A DNA stretch of 64,000 bases from Acetivibrio alkalicellulosi (GCA_008125075.1 VLTH01000002.1:305828-369827); one strand, 5' to 3'; numbered from the stretch's first letter, positions 27,821 through 37,408 are shown. The notes: generated by a model not told the origin, from the sequence alone. Program-made: numbers and translations.

Positions 27821-28750
27821 ATGAAAAAATTTTTGCTTGCAGTATCTTTAGTATGTTTATTTCAAGTGTTTATGGTTTCTTGTGATCAAAGTTCACAAGT
27901 AGATGTTATGCTAGAACAAGTGAATGAGAGTTATTATATAGATAAGGCAGTTGTTATTAATACTGTTGTAGATGTTTTTGAAGATGCAAATATTAATTCT
28001 AGAAGGCTAACACAAGCTATATTTAATCAGAAAGTTAGTATACTTGAAGAAAGAGATGGATGGATAAAAGTTAAATTGGAAGACGGATATACTGGCTGGC
28101 TTAGGTCTAGACATATTGACGGAAACTGTAACAGTATTATGTGGGAAAAGTACTCACAAAGACTCATAGTTACAGGAAAAACCAAAAAGATATACTCAAA
28201 GATTGAAGGAGGAGCTACATTAAAAGATGTGGTAATGGGAACAGAGTTATATGTAAAGAGCATAAGAGAGAATTATTATGAAGTTGCTTTACCATGGGAT
28301 ATGACAGGGTGGATTGACAGAAAAGATACCATCGTTGTATCTTCAAAAGATCCTGTAACAAAAACATCTTCTCAGGATTTTATTACTACTGTAAAAAAAT
28401 TTGTGGGAACTCCATATTTGTTAGGAGGAATAAGCTCATGGGAGGGTATAGACTGTACAGGTCTTATATATATTTGTAGCAGGATAAATGGTGCTAATAC
28501 AGACAGAGCTAAGCTTAGCTTGTCTGAGTATGTATATGAAAATAACATAGGTATTGGTAATATAAAGCCAGGGGATATTGTTTTTTTTGCAGACAACAAA
28601 AATACAGAGGATTTTTTAGAAATTGGAGTCTATATAGGAGACATGCAATTTATATATGCCAGTAAATCAAGGGGAACTGTAATTATAAGTGATTTTGATG
28701 AAGAGAGGTATAAAGATAGGTTGGTTGGAGTTAAAAGACTTTTTGACTAA
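27821..28750 (+). CDS. NlpC/P60 lipoprotein with SH3b repeats
   Basis: About 309 residues. A lipoprotein signal (MKKFLLAVSLVCLFQVFMVSC) leads to two SH3b-like domains (about 45-105 and 115-165) and a C-terminal NlpC/P60 domain (about 190-309). The nucleophile is in GIDCTGLIYI. The position that is normally His in HVGIYIG reads EIGVYIG, and FIHA reads FIYA, so the catalytic His is not where expected. It may be an inactive wall-binding protein. ATG at 27821 is preferred over TTG at 27809 because it starts the signal peptide directly. Confidence 0.82.
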   Translation: MKKFLLAVSLVCLFQVFMVSCDQSSQVDVMLEQVNESYYIDKAVVINTVVDVFEDANINSRRLTQAIFNQKVSILEERDGWIKVKLEDGYTGWLRSRHIDGNCNSIMWEKYSQRLIVTGKTKKIYSKIEGGATLKDVVMGTELYVKSIRENYYEVALPWDMTGWIDRKDTIVVSSKDPVTKTSSQDFITTVKKFVGTPYLLGGISSWEGIDCTGLIYICSRINGANTDRAKLSLSEYVYENNIGIGNIKPGDIVFFADNKNTEDFLEIGVYIGDMQFIYASKSRGTVIISDFDEERYKDRLVGVKRLFD

Positions 28751-28805
28751 GGATTAGCTAAAAACATTACTTCTACTTTTCAAAGACTCTTGAGCTCCGA
28801 TCTTT

Positions 28806-28831
28806 TAAGTCTTTCACTTTGATTAACGACT
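28806..28831. repeat. Degenerate terminator-coupled repeat unit
   Basis: AAGTCTTTCACTTTGATTAACGACTT, a worn copy of the AAGTCTT/AAGACTT unit, in the spacer between the NlpC/P60 gene and the convergent glycosyltransferase gene. Confidence 0.5.
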
Positions 28832-28882
28832 TCTAATAATGCCGGTAGTGAAATAATAGTAGAAGATATATTTTCAGTAGTC

Positions 28883-30001
28883 CTAATAACTTGATGACAC
28901 TAATTTCTCCATTAACTGCAATATATCTTCTCCTGAACTAGGTTTTGAAAGATTTTTAGTCATTTGTTTCATATGATTAAATCTAATACAATTATCTACA
29001 ACCTGACAAAGAATGTTTTCAATATGGTCATTTTTTTGAATCATTATTCCAGCACCAGAAGTAACAATAAAGTTTGCATTCCTTTCTTCCTGACCTGGTA
29101 TTGGTGAAATTATAAAAAGAGGCAATTCTTTTACAAGAGCTTCAGAAATAGTCATACCCCCAGGTTTTGTTACTACTATATCTGACGCGTCCATAAGCTG
29201 AGAAACATTATCTACATGTCCTAACACTTTAATTTTTTTACCATAGGGATTGGAAATTTTTTCGAGAGATTTTTTTAGTTTTTTGTTCTTTCCTGCAACA
29301 ACTATTATTTGTATATCTCTAAAGATTTGGGTAAACTTAAAAAAAGTTTGTTCTAAATCTCCAAATCCAAGGCTGCCCCCCATTATAAGTACAGTTAATT
29401 TGTTATCAAGTGACAGTTGTAAGCGTGCGGTTTTTTTATCTTTTTTGTTTAAAAATATTGGGGACACAGGTATCCCATAAGAGAATATTGATTTCTCTGG
29501 GATGCCACACCTTATCATATCCTTTTTAATATAATCATGACCTACTATGAATGCCTCTATATTCCTATGAAACCAAAGGGGATGATTTACATAGTCTGTT
29601 AAAATTGCCATGGTAGGAATAGATATTTTACTTTTCATTTTAAGATAAGAAATCATTTGCAGAGGAAAAGGGTGAGTACACACAATGATAGACGGCTTAA
29701 ATTTACAAATAAGCCTCTCTATTTTATGTGAAAGCATTATTCCCATTAATTCACTTAACTTATTTATGTATTTATTCCGTTCAGATAAATTATATATCTG
29801 TCCATATATTTTTGGATTACATTTAATGGTGTTGAGATATCCATCCACAATTAGTTTATGAGCTAATGGGCTTACATACTTGAAAGTGTCTATAACAAGA
29901 CATCTTGAAGATGGATATTTCCAAGAAATATATTCTTTTAAAGCCTTTGCAGCCATTAAATGTCCTGCTCCCATAGATATTGATAAAAACAAAACATCCA
30001 T
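28883..30001 (-). CDS. Glycolipid glycosyltransferase (UgtP/MGDG-synthase type)
   Basis: About 372 residues. The N-terminal MGDG-synthase domain has SISMGAGHLMAAKAL. The C-terminal MurG-like GT-B domain has IMGGSLGFGDLEQ and the donor-site VTKPGGMTISEAL, then FIISPIPGQEERNA. It likely adds sugar to diacylglycerol at the membrane, for glycolipid or lipoteichoic acid anchors. ATG at 30001 is preferred because GAGGTG lies just upstream; ATG at 30013 has no ribosome site. Confidence 0.85.
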   Translation of the reverse strand: MDVLFLSISMGAGHLMAAKALKEYISWKYPSSRCLVIDTFKYVSPLAHKLIVDGYLNTIKCNPKIYGQIYNLSERNKYINKLSELMGIMLSHKIERLICKFKPSIIVCTHPFPLQMISYLKMKSKISIPTMAILTDYVNHPLWFHRNIEAFIVGHDYIKKDMIRCGIPEKSIFSYGIPVSPIFLNKKDKKTARLQLSLDNKLTVLIMGGSLGFGDLEQTFFKFTQIFRDIQIIVVAGKNKKLKKSLEKISNPYGKKIKVLGHVDNVSQLMDASDIVVTKPGGMTISEALVKELPLFIISPIPGQEERNANFIVTSGAGIMIQKNDHIENILCQVVDNCIRFNHMKQMTKNLSKPSSGEDILQLMEKLVSSSY

Positions 30002-30238
30002 ATAACACCTCATGTTAAATATAAAATAAATATCCTTGCCCCAAGAATAAATTTACAATCGACCTTTTTGCTGGTAAATTTAAGTATAGTTATTATTTGG
30101 AGTATTGCCAAATGTTATACCATTTATTACAAAGTTTTATGAAGGCGAATATTTTTTGTTAGAAAAACAAAAAATATCTTTAGAATAAAGAGCATTAATT
30201 TAAATCAATTATATCAAGTACAAAGGAGGAGCGAAGGC

Positions 30239-30934
30239 TTGAAAAAAATCAAAGTTTTTATAATTCTAGTTGTTGCTATTTTTATTTCCGTTCCTATTTA
30301 CTTTAGCAGAGAAACTTTTGTAACACCTATTGTTGATAGATTAGATGTAGGCATGGAGAATTATGAAGTGGAAAAAATGCAACAGAGGCTTAAAAACTGG
30401 GGTTACTATGATGGCGAAGTAAATGGAAAATATGATTTTGCCACAATGCGCTCGGTAAGGGATTTTCAAAAAACCCACAACATACCTGTAACTGGAATAG
30501 CTAAAGAGGACACCCTTACAGCAATGGGACTTACTACAACATTAAAGTGGGGAGAAGTATATGCTCAATCAAACCAGACTAGAGACGAACAGCTAATGGC
30601 AAGGGCAATTAATGGCGAGGCAAGAGGAGAGCCTTATGAAGGACAAGTTGCTGTAGGAGCAGTTATACTAAACAGAGTTAGAGATCCTAGTTTTCCAAAT
30701 ACAGTTGCAGGAGTTATATACCAGCCTTTGGCATTTACAGCAGTAGCCGATGGTCAGATAAATGTTCCCATTGATCCTGATTCAACAGTTGTACAGGCTG
30801 CAAGGGATGCACTAAGTGGATGGGATCCAACAAATGGCTGCTTATACTACTGGAATCCTGCCACTGCAACAAGCAAATGGATTTGGAGTAGAAGAGTTGT
30901 AAAAAAAATTGGTAAACATAATTTTGGATTGTAA
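30239..30934 (+). CDS. sleB: Spore cortex-lytic enzyme SleB
   Basis: 231 residues. A signal/anchor helix (about 4-22) is followed by a peptidoglycan-binding domain (about 35-95, with MQQRLKNWGYYDGEVNGKYD) and a lytic transglycosylase/amidase-2 type catalytic domain. NGEARGEPYEGQVAVGAVIL carries the catalytic Glu, and the ending CLYYWNPATATSKWIW is characteristic. It degrades cortex during germination. TTG start with GGAGGAG upstream. ypeB follows 49 bp on. Confidence 0.94.
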   Translation: MKKIKVFIILVVAIFISVPIYFSRETFVTPIVDRLDVGMENYEVEKMQQRLKNWGYYDGEVNGKYDFATMRSVRDFQKTHNIPVTGIAKEDTLTAMGLTTTLKWGEVYAQSNQTRDEQLMARAINGEARGEPYEGQVAVGAVILNRVRDPSFPNTVAGVIYQPLAFTAVADGQINVPIDPDSTVVQAARDALSGWDPTNGCLYYWNPATATSKWIWSRRVVKKIGKHNFGL

Positions 30935-30983
30935 ATATTTTCAATGAATTAAAAGGCGAGAATATAAAACAGGAGGTGTAAAT

Positions 30984-32375
30984 TTGAGTATTAGAGAAAA
31001 ACTATTGGATTTTAAAAGAAGGCTTTCTGATAGAAAAATGTACAGTATTACAATACTGGTTATAGCAGCTGTAGCCATGTGGGGAATGTACCAATATAAA
31101 CATGCTGCAAACCTAAGACAGGAACTGGATAATCAGTATAACCGGGCTTTTTATGAAATGGTTGGATATGTGAATAATGTACAGGTATTATTAATGAAGT
31201 CCCTTATTACATCTACACCAAATGGGACGGCAACAACTATGCAAGAAGCATGGAGACAGGCTAATATGGCTCAGACAAATTTGGGACAATTACCTATTTC
31301 CCAGCATGTATTAGCTAATACATCAAAATTTTTAACACAGGTAGGTGATTTGGCTTATTCTATAAATCATGATAATATGAGTGGCCAAAATCTAAAAGAG
31401 GACCAGTATGAGCTTATTGAAAAACTCCATGGTTTTGCGGTATCTTTAGATCAGAGTCTAAACGATTTACAAAATCAAATTACAGCAGGAAGAATCAAAT
31501 GGGGAGAATTAGCTGACAAAGGGACCCCTGTTTTTCAAAGAACTTCACAGGAGTTACCTGGAAAACAATTTGAGAACCTTGATAAAACCTTTCAGGATTA
31601 TCCTTCATTAATATATAATGGCCCTTTTTCTGATCATTTAACAGAAATTGAACCAAAAGCGCTAACTGGTGAAAACATAAGCCAGGAAGAAGGGAAAAAG
31701 AGCGTTATAAAGTTTTTTGGGGAGGATAAGGTAGAAGCAGTAAATGAAACTGGAAGAAATGATGAGACTAAAATAAAAACATACAGTTACGAAGTTACAT
31801 TTAAAAATACCCCACAAGAGCAAAAGGCATCTGTAGATATTACTCAAAAAGGTGGACATGTATTTTGGATGCTTTACAGTAGGCCAACAGGTAAAGAAAC
31901 TATTGATATAGAAAAGGCAAAAGAACTTGGAATAAAATACCTTGATGAGCGTGGTTATGAGGGAATGGTTGATACCTATTATATAAAAGAAGATGGAACT
32001 GCCATCATTAACTATGCCTATAAACAGGATGATGTAATAATATATCCAGACCTTATAAAAGTAAAAATTGCACTGGATAATGGAGAGGTTGTTGGATTTG
32101 AATCTAAAGGATATCTTCATGCTCACAGAGCAAGAGATATACCAGAGCCTAAAATTACATTAGAAGAAGCAAGAGAAATGATTACATCTAGAATGGAAAT
32201 TCTAAGTTCTGGACTAGCTATTATACCAACAGATTATAAAACAGAGCTATTTACTTATGAATTTAAGGGAAAGCTAAACGACAGAGATTTCCTTGTCTAC
32301 ATTAATGCAGAGACAGGTAACGAAGAAAGAATTCTAATGATAATAGATACTCCAAATGGTATTTTAACTATGTAG
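30984..32375 (+). CDS. ypeB: Germination protein YpeB
   Basis: 463 residues. An N-terminal membrane anchor (about 20-37) precedes a helical region and three PepSY-like domains in the C-terminal half (about 250-460). YpeB and SleB need each other for stable assembly in the spore. TTG start with AGGAGGTG seven bases upstream. Ends the operon; a hairpin terminator follows. Confidence 0.93.
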   Translation: MSIREKLLDFKRRLSDRKMYSITILVIAAVAMWGMYQYKHAANLRQELDNQYNRAFYEMVGYVNNVQVLLMKSLITSTPNGTATTMQEAWRQANMAQTNLGQLPISQHVLANTSKFLTQVGDLAYSINHDNMSGQNLKEDQYELIEKLHGFAVSLDQSLNDLQNQITAGRIKWGELADKGTPVFQRTSQELPGKQFENLDKTFQDYPSLIYNGPFSDHLTEIEPKALTGENISQEEGKKSVIKFFGEDKVEAVNETGRNDETKIKTYSYEVTFKNTPQEQKASVDITQKGGHVFWMLYSRPTGKETIDIEKAKELGIKYLDERGYEGMVDTYYIKEDGTAIINYAYKQDDVIIYPDLIKVKIALDNGEVVGFESKGYLHAHRARDIPEPKITLEEAREMITSRMEILSSGLAIIPTDYKTELFTYEFKGKLNDRDFLVYINAETGNEERILMIIDTPNGILTM

Positions 32376-32404
32376 AAATAGTTTTAGGGAAAAGTGACAA
32401 ATCT

Positions 32405-32438
32405 AAAAGTAAAGGGGCTTTATGCCCTTTTGCTTTTA
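32405..32438. terminator. Bidirectional terminator between ypeB and dnaC/I
   Basis: AAAAGTAAAGGGGC pairs with GCCCTTTTGCTTTT across a TTTAT loop; serves both converging genes. Confidence 0.8.
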
Positions 32439-32505
32439 CTTAGGATACCCCTTATTTATTTCAAATAGTCTGAGGAAAAGTGAAAGTGATGTTTTAAGAC
32501 ACTTA

Positions 32506-33531
32506 CTAACTCTGCAATTTTTTAATCATTCGGATATCTTCGCCTGCAAACCTAAACAAGTCAAATCCACCAATAATCCTTGATGCAACTCTCTCATCAT
32601 AATATTCAGTAAGCTTATTAATTCCAAGGTTTGAAGATAAAATTGTTTTGCAAGGTCTTACCAGATTGTTTTCTTGGCGAATATTTATTATGTTTAATAG
32701 TTCTGCATATCTTGTAGCAGTATGAGGTTCTGTACCAAGGTCATCAATTATTAGAAGCTCTACGTTAAAAATATTATTATATATGGTGTTTTCGTGAATA
32801 TCCCCCTTTTGAAAATTAAACCTATATTCACTTATAATATTAAATATAGAGGGTGATGTCTGGTATAATACTGTTCGACCTATGTTTAGTAGCTTTGCGG
32901 CAATACAATTAATCATAAAGGTCTTTCCAACGCCAGTAGGGCCACTAAAAAAGAGATTTTTTTGTGATGGATTATCAATATTATCAATAAATGTCAAAGC
33001 CTTTTCTTTAATATTAAATATGTTTTTTCTAGGTGAAACTTTTATTCCATATTTAGACTCGTCAATAACATCAGGATAAAAGTTGTCATTAAAAGTTTCA
33101 AAGTTCTCTTCATTTATCAGTTTTAAGTTGGACTGCTTAAACAAGTGATCAATATATTGCTGCTTAAAGCAGGAGCATTTTTCTGTACTTTTAAAAGTTG
33201 TTAAAAATCCAGTATCCTTGCATTGAATACATTGAAATTTTGGCTCTAAATATTTAGAACCAAAAGAGTTTTTTTCCAGTAAAAGTTCTTTTTCTTTTTT
33301 TAAGTTTTTAATTTTTTGATGTAATTCATCAATAGCAATATCATAAGATACAGATTCTAACAGTATCATTTTATTATACTTTACACCACAAAGCTGTATT
33401 TCCCTGTCGATTTCCTCAATTCGAGGTATTTTAGTATAAACCTCAGCTTTTTTTTTGGAAAGTAGAGAGTAAGCTTTATTTTGCCTGTTTTCATATTCAT
33501 TTATTATAGTGTTATAAATACTTTTGTCCAT
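32506..33531 (-). CDS. Helicase loader ATPase (DnaC/DnaI type)
   Basis: 341 residues. The N-terminal part has a zinc-type cluster CIQCKDTGFL...CSC. The AAA domain holds FSGPTGVGKTFMINC (Walker A, about 190) and LLIIDDLGTE (Walker B, about 255). The end reads DERVASRIIGGFDLFRFAGEDIR, typical of primosomal loaders. It loads the replicative helicase at origins or restart sites. Lies 15 bp after the DnaD-like gene on the minus strand. Confidence 0.9.
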   Translation of the reverse strand: MDKSIYNTIINEYENRQNKAYSLLSKKKAEVYTKIPRIEEIDREIQLCGVKYNKMILLESVSYDIAIDELHQKIKNLKKEKELLLEKNSFGSKYLEPKFQCIQCKDTGFLTTFKSTEKCSCFKQQYIDHLFKQSNLKLINEENFETFNDNFYPDVIDESKYGIKVSPRKNIFNIKEKALTFIDNIDNPSQKNLFFSGPTGVGKTFMINCIAAKLLNIGRTVLYQTSPSIFNIISEYRFNFQKGDIHENTIYNNIFNVELLIIDDLGTEPHTATRYAELLNIINIRQENNLVRPCKTILSSNLGINKLTEYYDERVASRIIGGFDLFRFAGEDIRMIKKLQS

Positions 33532-33546
33532 ATAACCTCCACAACT

Positions 33547-34524
33547 TTAGGCGTTTTCATAAAGGCTTTCAAGGTAACTATCATCATATTTTCGTTGTTC
33601 AAAGTTACCTTGTGGTACTGCAGGTGTTGTCTTTGTATTTTTAGAAGAGGTTTTCTTTCTTTGGGCATCGTATGCAAGAATCTCCTCTTTTGTTTTTAAA
33701 TTATTTTTAAACCAGTCAGTAATTATGCTGTTTATGTAATTAAAGTTTGGATTAGCTTTTGAGGTAGTTTTTTTAAGAGCAATCTCTATAATCTCAAAAG
33801 AGTATTTGTAATCCATTACCCACTTCTCAACATACTCATCTTCATATTGTGTGAGTTTACGATCAAGCTTTAACTTTTTTATAATAGCAGTTCTTAAATC
33901 TTTAAATTTCTTATACTCAATTGAATAATTATCTAAATCAAATGAATTTTTAATACTTCTGCTTTTCCAGTTTTCTGCGACTTTTTCGATATATGACTTA
34001 GCAAGACCATTTTGGTCAAAGCAATACTGAAAAAGTGAAAACATAACATCTTCATCAAATTTATATCTATCAAACCAGGCATCTATGTCAGTATACCAGG
34101 AAGGAGACATAACCCCTTGGAAAAAAGTGTTGTTAATTGTATATATTATCTCGTTGCGCTTCTTATTAATTTCACTATTTTTCACAGCTTCTTCAGGAGT
34201 TGATGTGGTTTTTAAGCGGTACATTTTTTTTATTTCCTTCTCTTTTAGGTCATAAAGGGACAAACCGTTTTCTTTCCAGGTCAAAACACCATGACTTTCA
34301 AGACAAGTTAAGGATTCTTTCACCTTTGCAATGTCCATACTGAGATTTTTTGCAAACTCTTCTGTAGAAGCTTTTTTGTTGTGCTTACTTAAAAACAAGC
34401 AATATAAATATACCTTGATACAATCTGAGTTTAACAAAGGCATATATTCAGTAATAAAAATATCCGGAACTAAAGTATCCGAGTATAAAATAGATTTATA
34501 AGATTCAAAAAACATAACCCTCAT
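33547..34524 (-). CDS. DnaD/DnaB-domain primosome protein
   Basis: 325 residues. The N-terminal winged-helix DnaD-like domain (about 10-115) precedes a DnaB_2 domain (about 130-200), then a second copy-like helical domain (215-285) with YVEKWVMDYKYSFEIIEIAL. The ending YDDSYLESLYENA is a common DnaD C-terminus. Primosome assembly with the adjacent loader is the expected role. Promoter probably in the AT-rich region beyond 34524. Confidence 0.87.
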   Translation of the reverse strand: MRVMFFESYKSILYSDTLVPDIFITEYMPLLNSDCIKVYLYCLFLSKHNKKASTEEFAKNLSMDIAKVKESLTCLESHGVLTWKENGLSLYDLKEKEIKKMYRLKTTSTPEEAVKNSEINKKRNEIIYTINNTFFQGVMSPSWYTDIDAWFDRYKFDEDVMFSLFQYCFDQNGLAKSYIEKVAENWKSRSIKNSFDLDNYSIEYKKFKDLRTAIIKKLKLDRKLTQYEDEYVEKWVMDYKYSFEIIEIALKKTTSKANPNFNYINSIITDWFKNNLKTKEEILAYDAQRKKTSSKNTKTTPAVPQGNFEQRKYDDSYLESLYENA

Positions 34525-34765
34525 CCCTTCATCATAATGGGAAATTATTCTTGCCTAATGCATAAACATTATATCACATAAGTATGGGATATAACAGGAA
34601 TAATAAAACATAAATTATTAGGTTTTGAGAAAAAAATGTGAGTTTAAAGCTTTTTATTTCATATATCACAATTTACCTTGAAATTTATTTAAAATATGAA
34701 AAAAATGTAGTTGATTTTTTTTAGTATTTATATTAAGATATAATATGTTGACTTAAAAAATATAT

Positions 34766-34791
34766 GTGCCCATAGCTCAATTGGATAGAGT
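34766..34791 (+). pseudogene. Stray 5' part of tRNA-Arg
   Basis: The first 26 bases of the downstream tRNA-Arg (GTGCCCATAGCTCAATTGG...) are repeated exactly here, 72 bp upstream. The sequence then diverges; no anticodon arm or acceptor 3' strand follows. It is a partial duplication, not a functional tRNA. Confidence 0.8.
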
Positions 34792-34837
34792 AGGTGGCTA
34801 TAAAGGCAAAAGGTGAAGAAAAAAAAATAAAATATGT

Positions 34838-34914
34838 GTGCCCATAGCTCAATTGGATAGAGTGTTTGACTACGGATCAAAAGGTTGAGGGTTCGACTCC
34901 TTCTGGGCACGCCA
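34838..34914 (+). tRNA. tRNA-Arg (anticodon ACG)
   Basis: 77 nt including encoded CCA. Acceptor GTGCCCA / TGGGCAC; D arm GCTC...GAGT; anticodon stem TTTGA / TCAAA with loop CTACGGA; T arm GAGGG-TTCGACT-CCTTC. All arms fold canonically. Confidence 0.95.
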
Positions 34915-35071
34915 ACAAACCCTAGAAGCATAAAGCTTCTGGGGTTTTGTTATATTTCTACATATGCATTCTAAGATAATCTATGTGACAAAAAAATATT
35001 CAAAAAAAAATCCTTGACCTGACTATAGATTAATACTTTAAACTTTAAGTTAAGCTAGGGAGGTGTAAATT

Positions 35072-35605
35072 TTGTATACAATTAAAGAACTGTGCGAAAA
35101 ATCAAATCTTTCGCGAAGTACAATTCTTTATTATCACTCCATTGGACTTTTGCATCCTGAAGGAAGAAGCGAAACAAATTACAGGCTCTATTCAAAAGAC
35201 TCTATTAAAAGGCTTGAAAGAATTTGCACTTACAGAGAAGCAGGAGTACCCTTAAAGGAAATATCAAAGGTTTTATGTATGGGTGAAAGTGTTGAAAGGG
35301 TAGTACTGGAAAAGACGCTAGAGATGCTTAATAACGAAGCTAAAAAAGTTCGAGCACGACAGGAAATAATTATTAATATGTTGGAAGGAGAGGGAAACAT
35401 TATGGAAGAAATTAAAGGAATTAATAAGGATATTATTATTGAAGCTCTTAAATCTATAGGAGTTGACGATGATGGTTTAGACCAGTTGCATGCAAAGCTA
35501 GAGGAAATTTCACCTAAAGCACATCAGAATTTTCTTGAAATTCTTGGATGCTCAGAAGAAGAAATAAAGATAATTCGTTCTAGGTCTTCTAATTTAGGCT
35601 TGTAG
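35072..35605 (+). CDS. MerR-family transcriptional regulator
   Basis: 177 residues. An N-terminal MerR HTH (1-70) begins YTIKELCEKSNLSRSTILYYHSIGLLHPEG. A dimerisation coiled coil follows (about 75-115). The C-terminal domain (120-177) is acidic; no cysteine cluster for metals is seen, so the signal is unknown. The TTG start has GGGAGGTG upstream. It is followed by its own terminator and shares no operon. Confidence 0.87.
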   Translation: MYTIKELCEKSNLSRSTILYYHSIGLLHPEGRSETNYRLYSKDSIKRLERICTYREAGVPLKEISKVLCMGESVERVVLEKTLEMLNNEAKKVRARQEIIINMLEGEGNIMEEIKGINKDIIIEALKSIGVDDDGLDQLHAKLEEISPKAHQNFLEILGCSEEEIKIIRSRSSNLGL

Positions 35606-35655
35606 TGAAATAGTAGTGGAAGTTGTTATATGTTAAGGTAAGAAAACTACATTTT

Positions 35656-35690
35656 AAAAGAGCTGCCCTACAAAGGACAGCTCTTTTTTA
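35656..35690 (+). terminator. Terminator of the MerR gene
   Basis: AAAAGAGCTG(C) / CAGCTCTTTTTT hairpin, loop CCCTACAAAGGA, with a T-run. Confidence 0.85.
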
Positions 35691-35953
35691 TAGTATAATT
35701 TCGTTTGTACAAATAGTTAGGGACTAATCTAAAATATGTAATTACAAAAAAAAAGGATTTTTGAAAGGTTTGTAGAATAGATATTAATGACCTGTAATTT
35801 GAAATATTTTTACAAAGATATTAATATGCAGGATTTTTAAAAAAATTATAGGTAAAAATATTGCATATTATAGGTAAAAATAATCCGTTGCATGTTTGCA
35901 TGGAACTATTTATAATTTATGTAGTAAAAAAACCACACAGGAGGAATAAAGGT
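35691..35953. other. Leader region of sugar ABC operon
   Basis: About 260 AT-rich bases. TATAGGTAAAAATA occurs twice (about 35849 and 35869). The AraC-type regulator downstream may act here, but no operator can be named. Confidence 0.4.
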
Positions 35954-37270
35954 ATGAAAAAGAGGTTAGCAATTTTGTTAGCATGTTTTATGATGATAGT
36001 GCTTGTTTTAAGCGGCTGTAATACAGGTGGCGGTTCAGGCACTACTGATCCTACTCAAAAGCCAACTGAAACTGACAGCTCAGGTAGTGGCACTACAGGA
36101 GAAGATGTAACTTTGACTCTATGGAGTATTTCAACAGAAAGTGATGCATTCCATGAAGCATATAACAAGGCAATTGCAGAGTTTGAGGCTTCAACAGGTG
36201 TAAAAGTAAATCATAATACATACGAAAATGAGTCATACAAGGTAACTTTAGCGACATCAGTATCTGCAAATCAACTTCCAGATGTATTTTTTACTTGGGG
36301 CGGAGGATTTTCTGCACCATTTGTATCATCTGGTAAAGTATTGGCTTTAGATGAGTATTATGGAAACTATAAAGATCAACTATCACAGGCGGCATTAGAT
36401 AATGTTACATATGATGGCAAACTATACGGAACAACATTTACAACTGCTATTTCAGTGTTGTTTTATAACAAAAAGATATTTGAAGATAATGGACTTGAGC
36501 CTCCAACAACTTTTGATGAACTTGTTCAAGTATCTGAAACTCTTAAAGCAAATGGAATTACTCCAATTGGTATAAGTGCAAGAGACAAATGGGTACTTGC
36601 TATGACACATGACAATTTGACATTAAAATCAGCAGGACCTGAAAAGGTTCAATCAGCTCTAAGAGCTGAAGGACAAAGCTATAATGCTCCAGAATTTATT
36701 GAATCTGCAGCTAAATTCCAAAAGCTTGTTGAGATAGGAGCATTTATTGAAGGTGCTGCAGGATTAACAAATGATGAAGCTAGTGCAGAGTTTTATGCAG
36801 GAAATACAGCAATGTTTGTAACTGGAAGCTGGATGGCAGGATCTATTCAGACTGATCCAGAAAATCCAGATGATTTTGACGCAGTTCCATATCCAGTTGT
36901 TGGTAATAATGCGGCGTTAACTGATTTCATGGGAGGACCAGTAGATTCATTTATGGTAAGTCAATCTACTAATCATCCTGAGCTTGCGGCAAAATTAGCA
37001 TTTGAACTTGCAAGAGGTATTTCTAAGTATGGATACCTTGCTGGTGCAGGGCTTCCAGTATGGGAAGTAGACTATGATGATAATGATGTAAATCCACTTA
37101 CTAGAAGACTTGCTAGCTTTACAGAAAGCGCAACGTCCTTTACATTATGGTTTGATACATTTATGGAAGCTGAGCAGGCAACTACCTATCTAACACTATT
37201 AGAACAGTTATATTTTAGACAAATTACACCTGAGCAATTTGCTCAAGGAATGGATGAACAACTTAATTAA
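35954..37270 (+). CDS. Sugar ABC transporter solute-binding lipoprotein
   Basis: 438 residues. Lipoprotein signal KKRLAILLACFMMIVLVLSG with Cys in LSGC, then a Gly/Ser/Thr-rich linker (about 25-55). The bacterial family 1 solute-binding fold begins TLTLWSISTESDAFHEAYNK. It should catch an oligosaccharide outside the membrane for the two permeases. GGAGG is ten bases before the ATG; longer upstream readings lack a signal peptide. Confidence 0.93.
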   Translation: MKKRLAILLACFMMIVLVLSGCNTGGGSGTTDPTQKPTETDSSGSGTTGEDVTLTLWSISTESDAFHEAYNKAIAEFEASTGVKVNHNTYENESYKVTLATSVSANQLPDVFFTWGGGFSAPFVSSGKVLALDEYYGNYKDQLSQAALDNVTYDGKLYGTTFTTAISVLFYNKKIFEDNGLEPPTTFDELVQVSETLKANGITPIGISARDKWVLAMTHDNLTLKSAGPEKVQSALRAEGQSYNAPEFIESAAKFQKLVEIGAFIEGAAGLTNDEASAEFYAGNTAMFVTGSWMAGSIQTDPENPDDFDAVPYPVVGNNAALTDFMGGPVDSFMVSQSTNHPELAAKLAFELARGISKYGYLAGAGLPVWEVDYDDNDVNPLTRRLASFTESATSFTLWFDTFMEAEQATTYLTLLEQLYFRQITPEQFAQGMDEQLN

Positions 37271-37314
37271 ATACTGAATTATTTATTAAAAATCTTATAT
37301 AAATGTGTATAAGA

Positions 37315-37373
37315 AATCAAAACCTTTCTAACAAATGCATAGTATTCAGTATTTGTTCTGAAAGGTTTTGATT
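37315..37373 (+). promoter_or_regulatory. Long intercistronic hairpin between binding protein and permease genes
   Basis: AATCAAAACCTTTC pairs perfectly with GAAAGGTTTTGATT, with a further inner pairing AACAAAT / ATTTGTT. There is no long T-run. Such structures often protect the binding-protein mRNA end and lower permease expression. Confidence 0.7.
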
Positions 37374-37408
37374 GTTTATAGCAGAAGTAAGTTAATAGGA
37401 GGTCAAGT

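Noticed and set aside
34728..34931. Minus-strand ORF across tRNA-Arg
   Set aside because: It is the antisense of the tRNA and its partial copy; the apparent protein repeat comes from the tRNA duplication.
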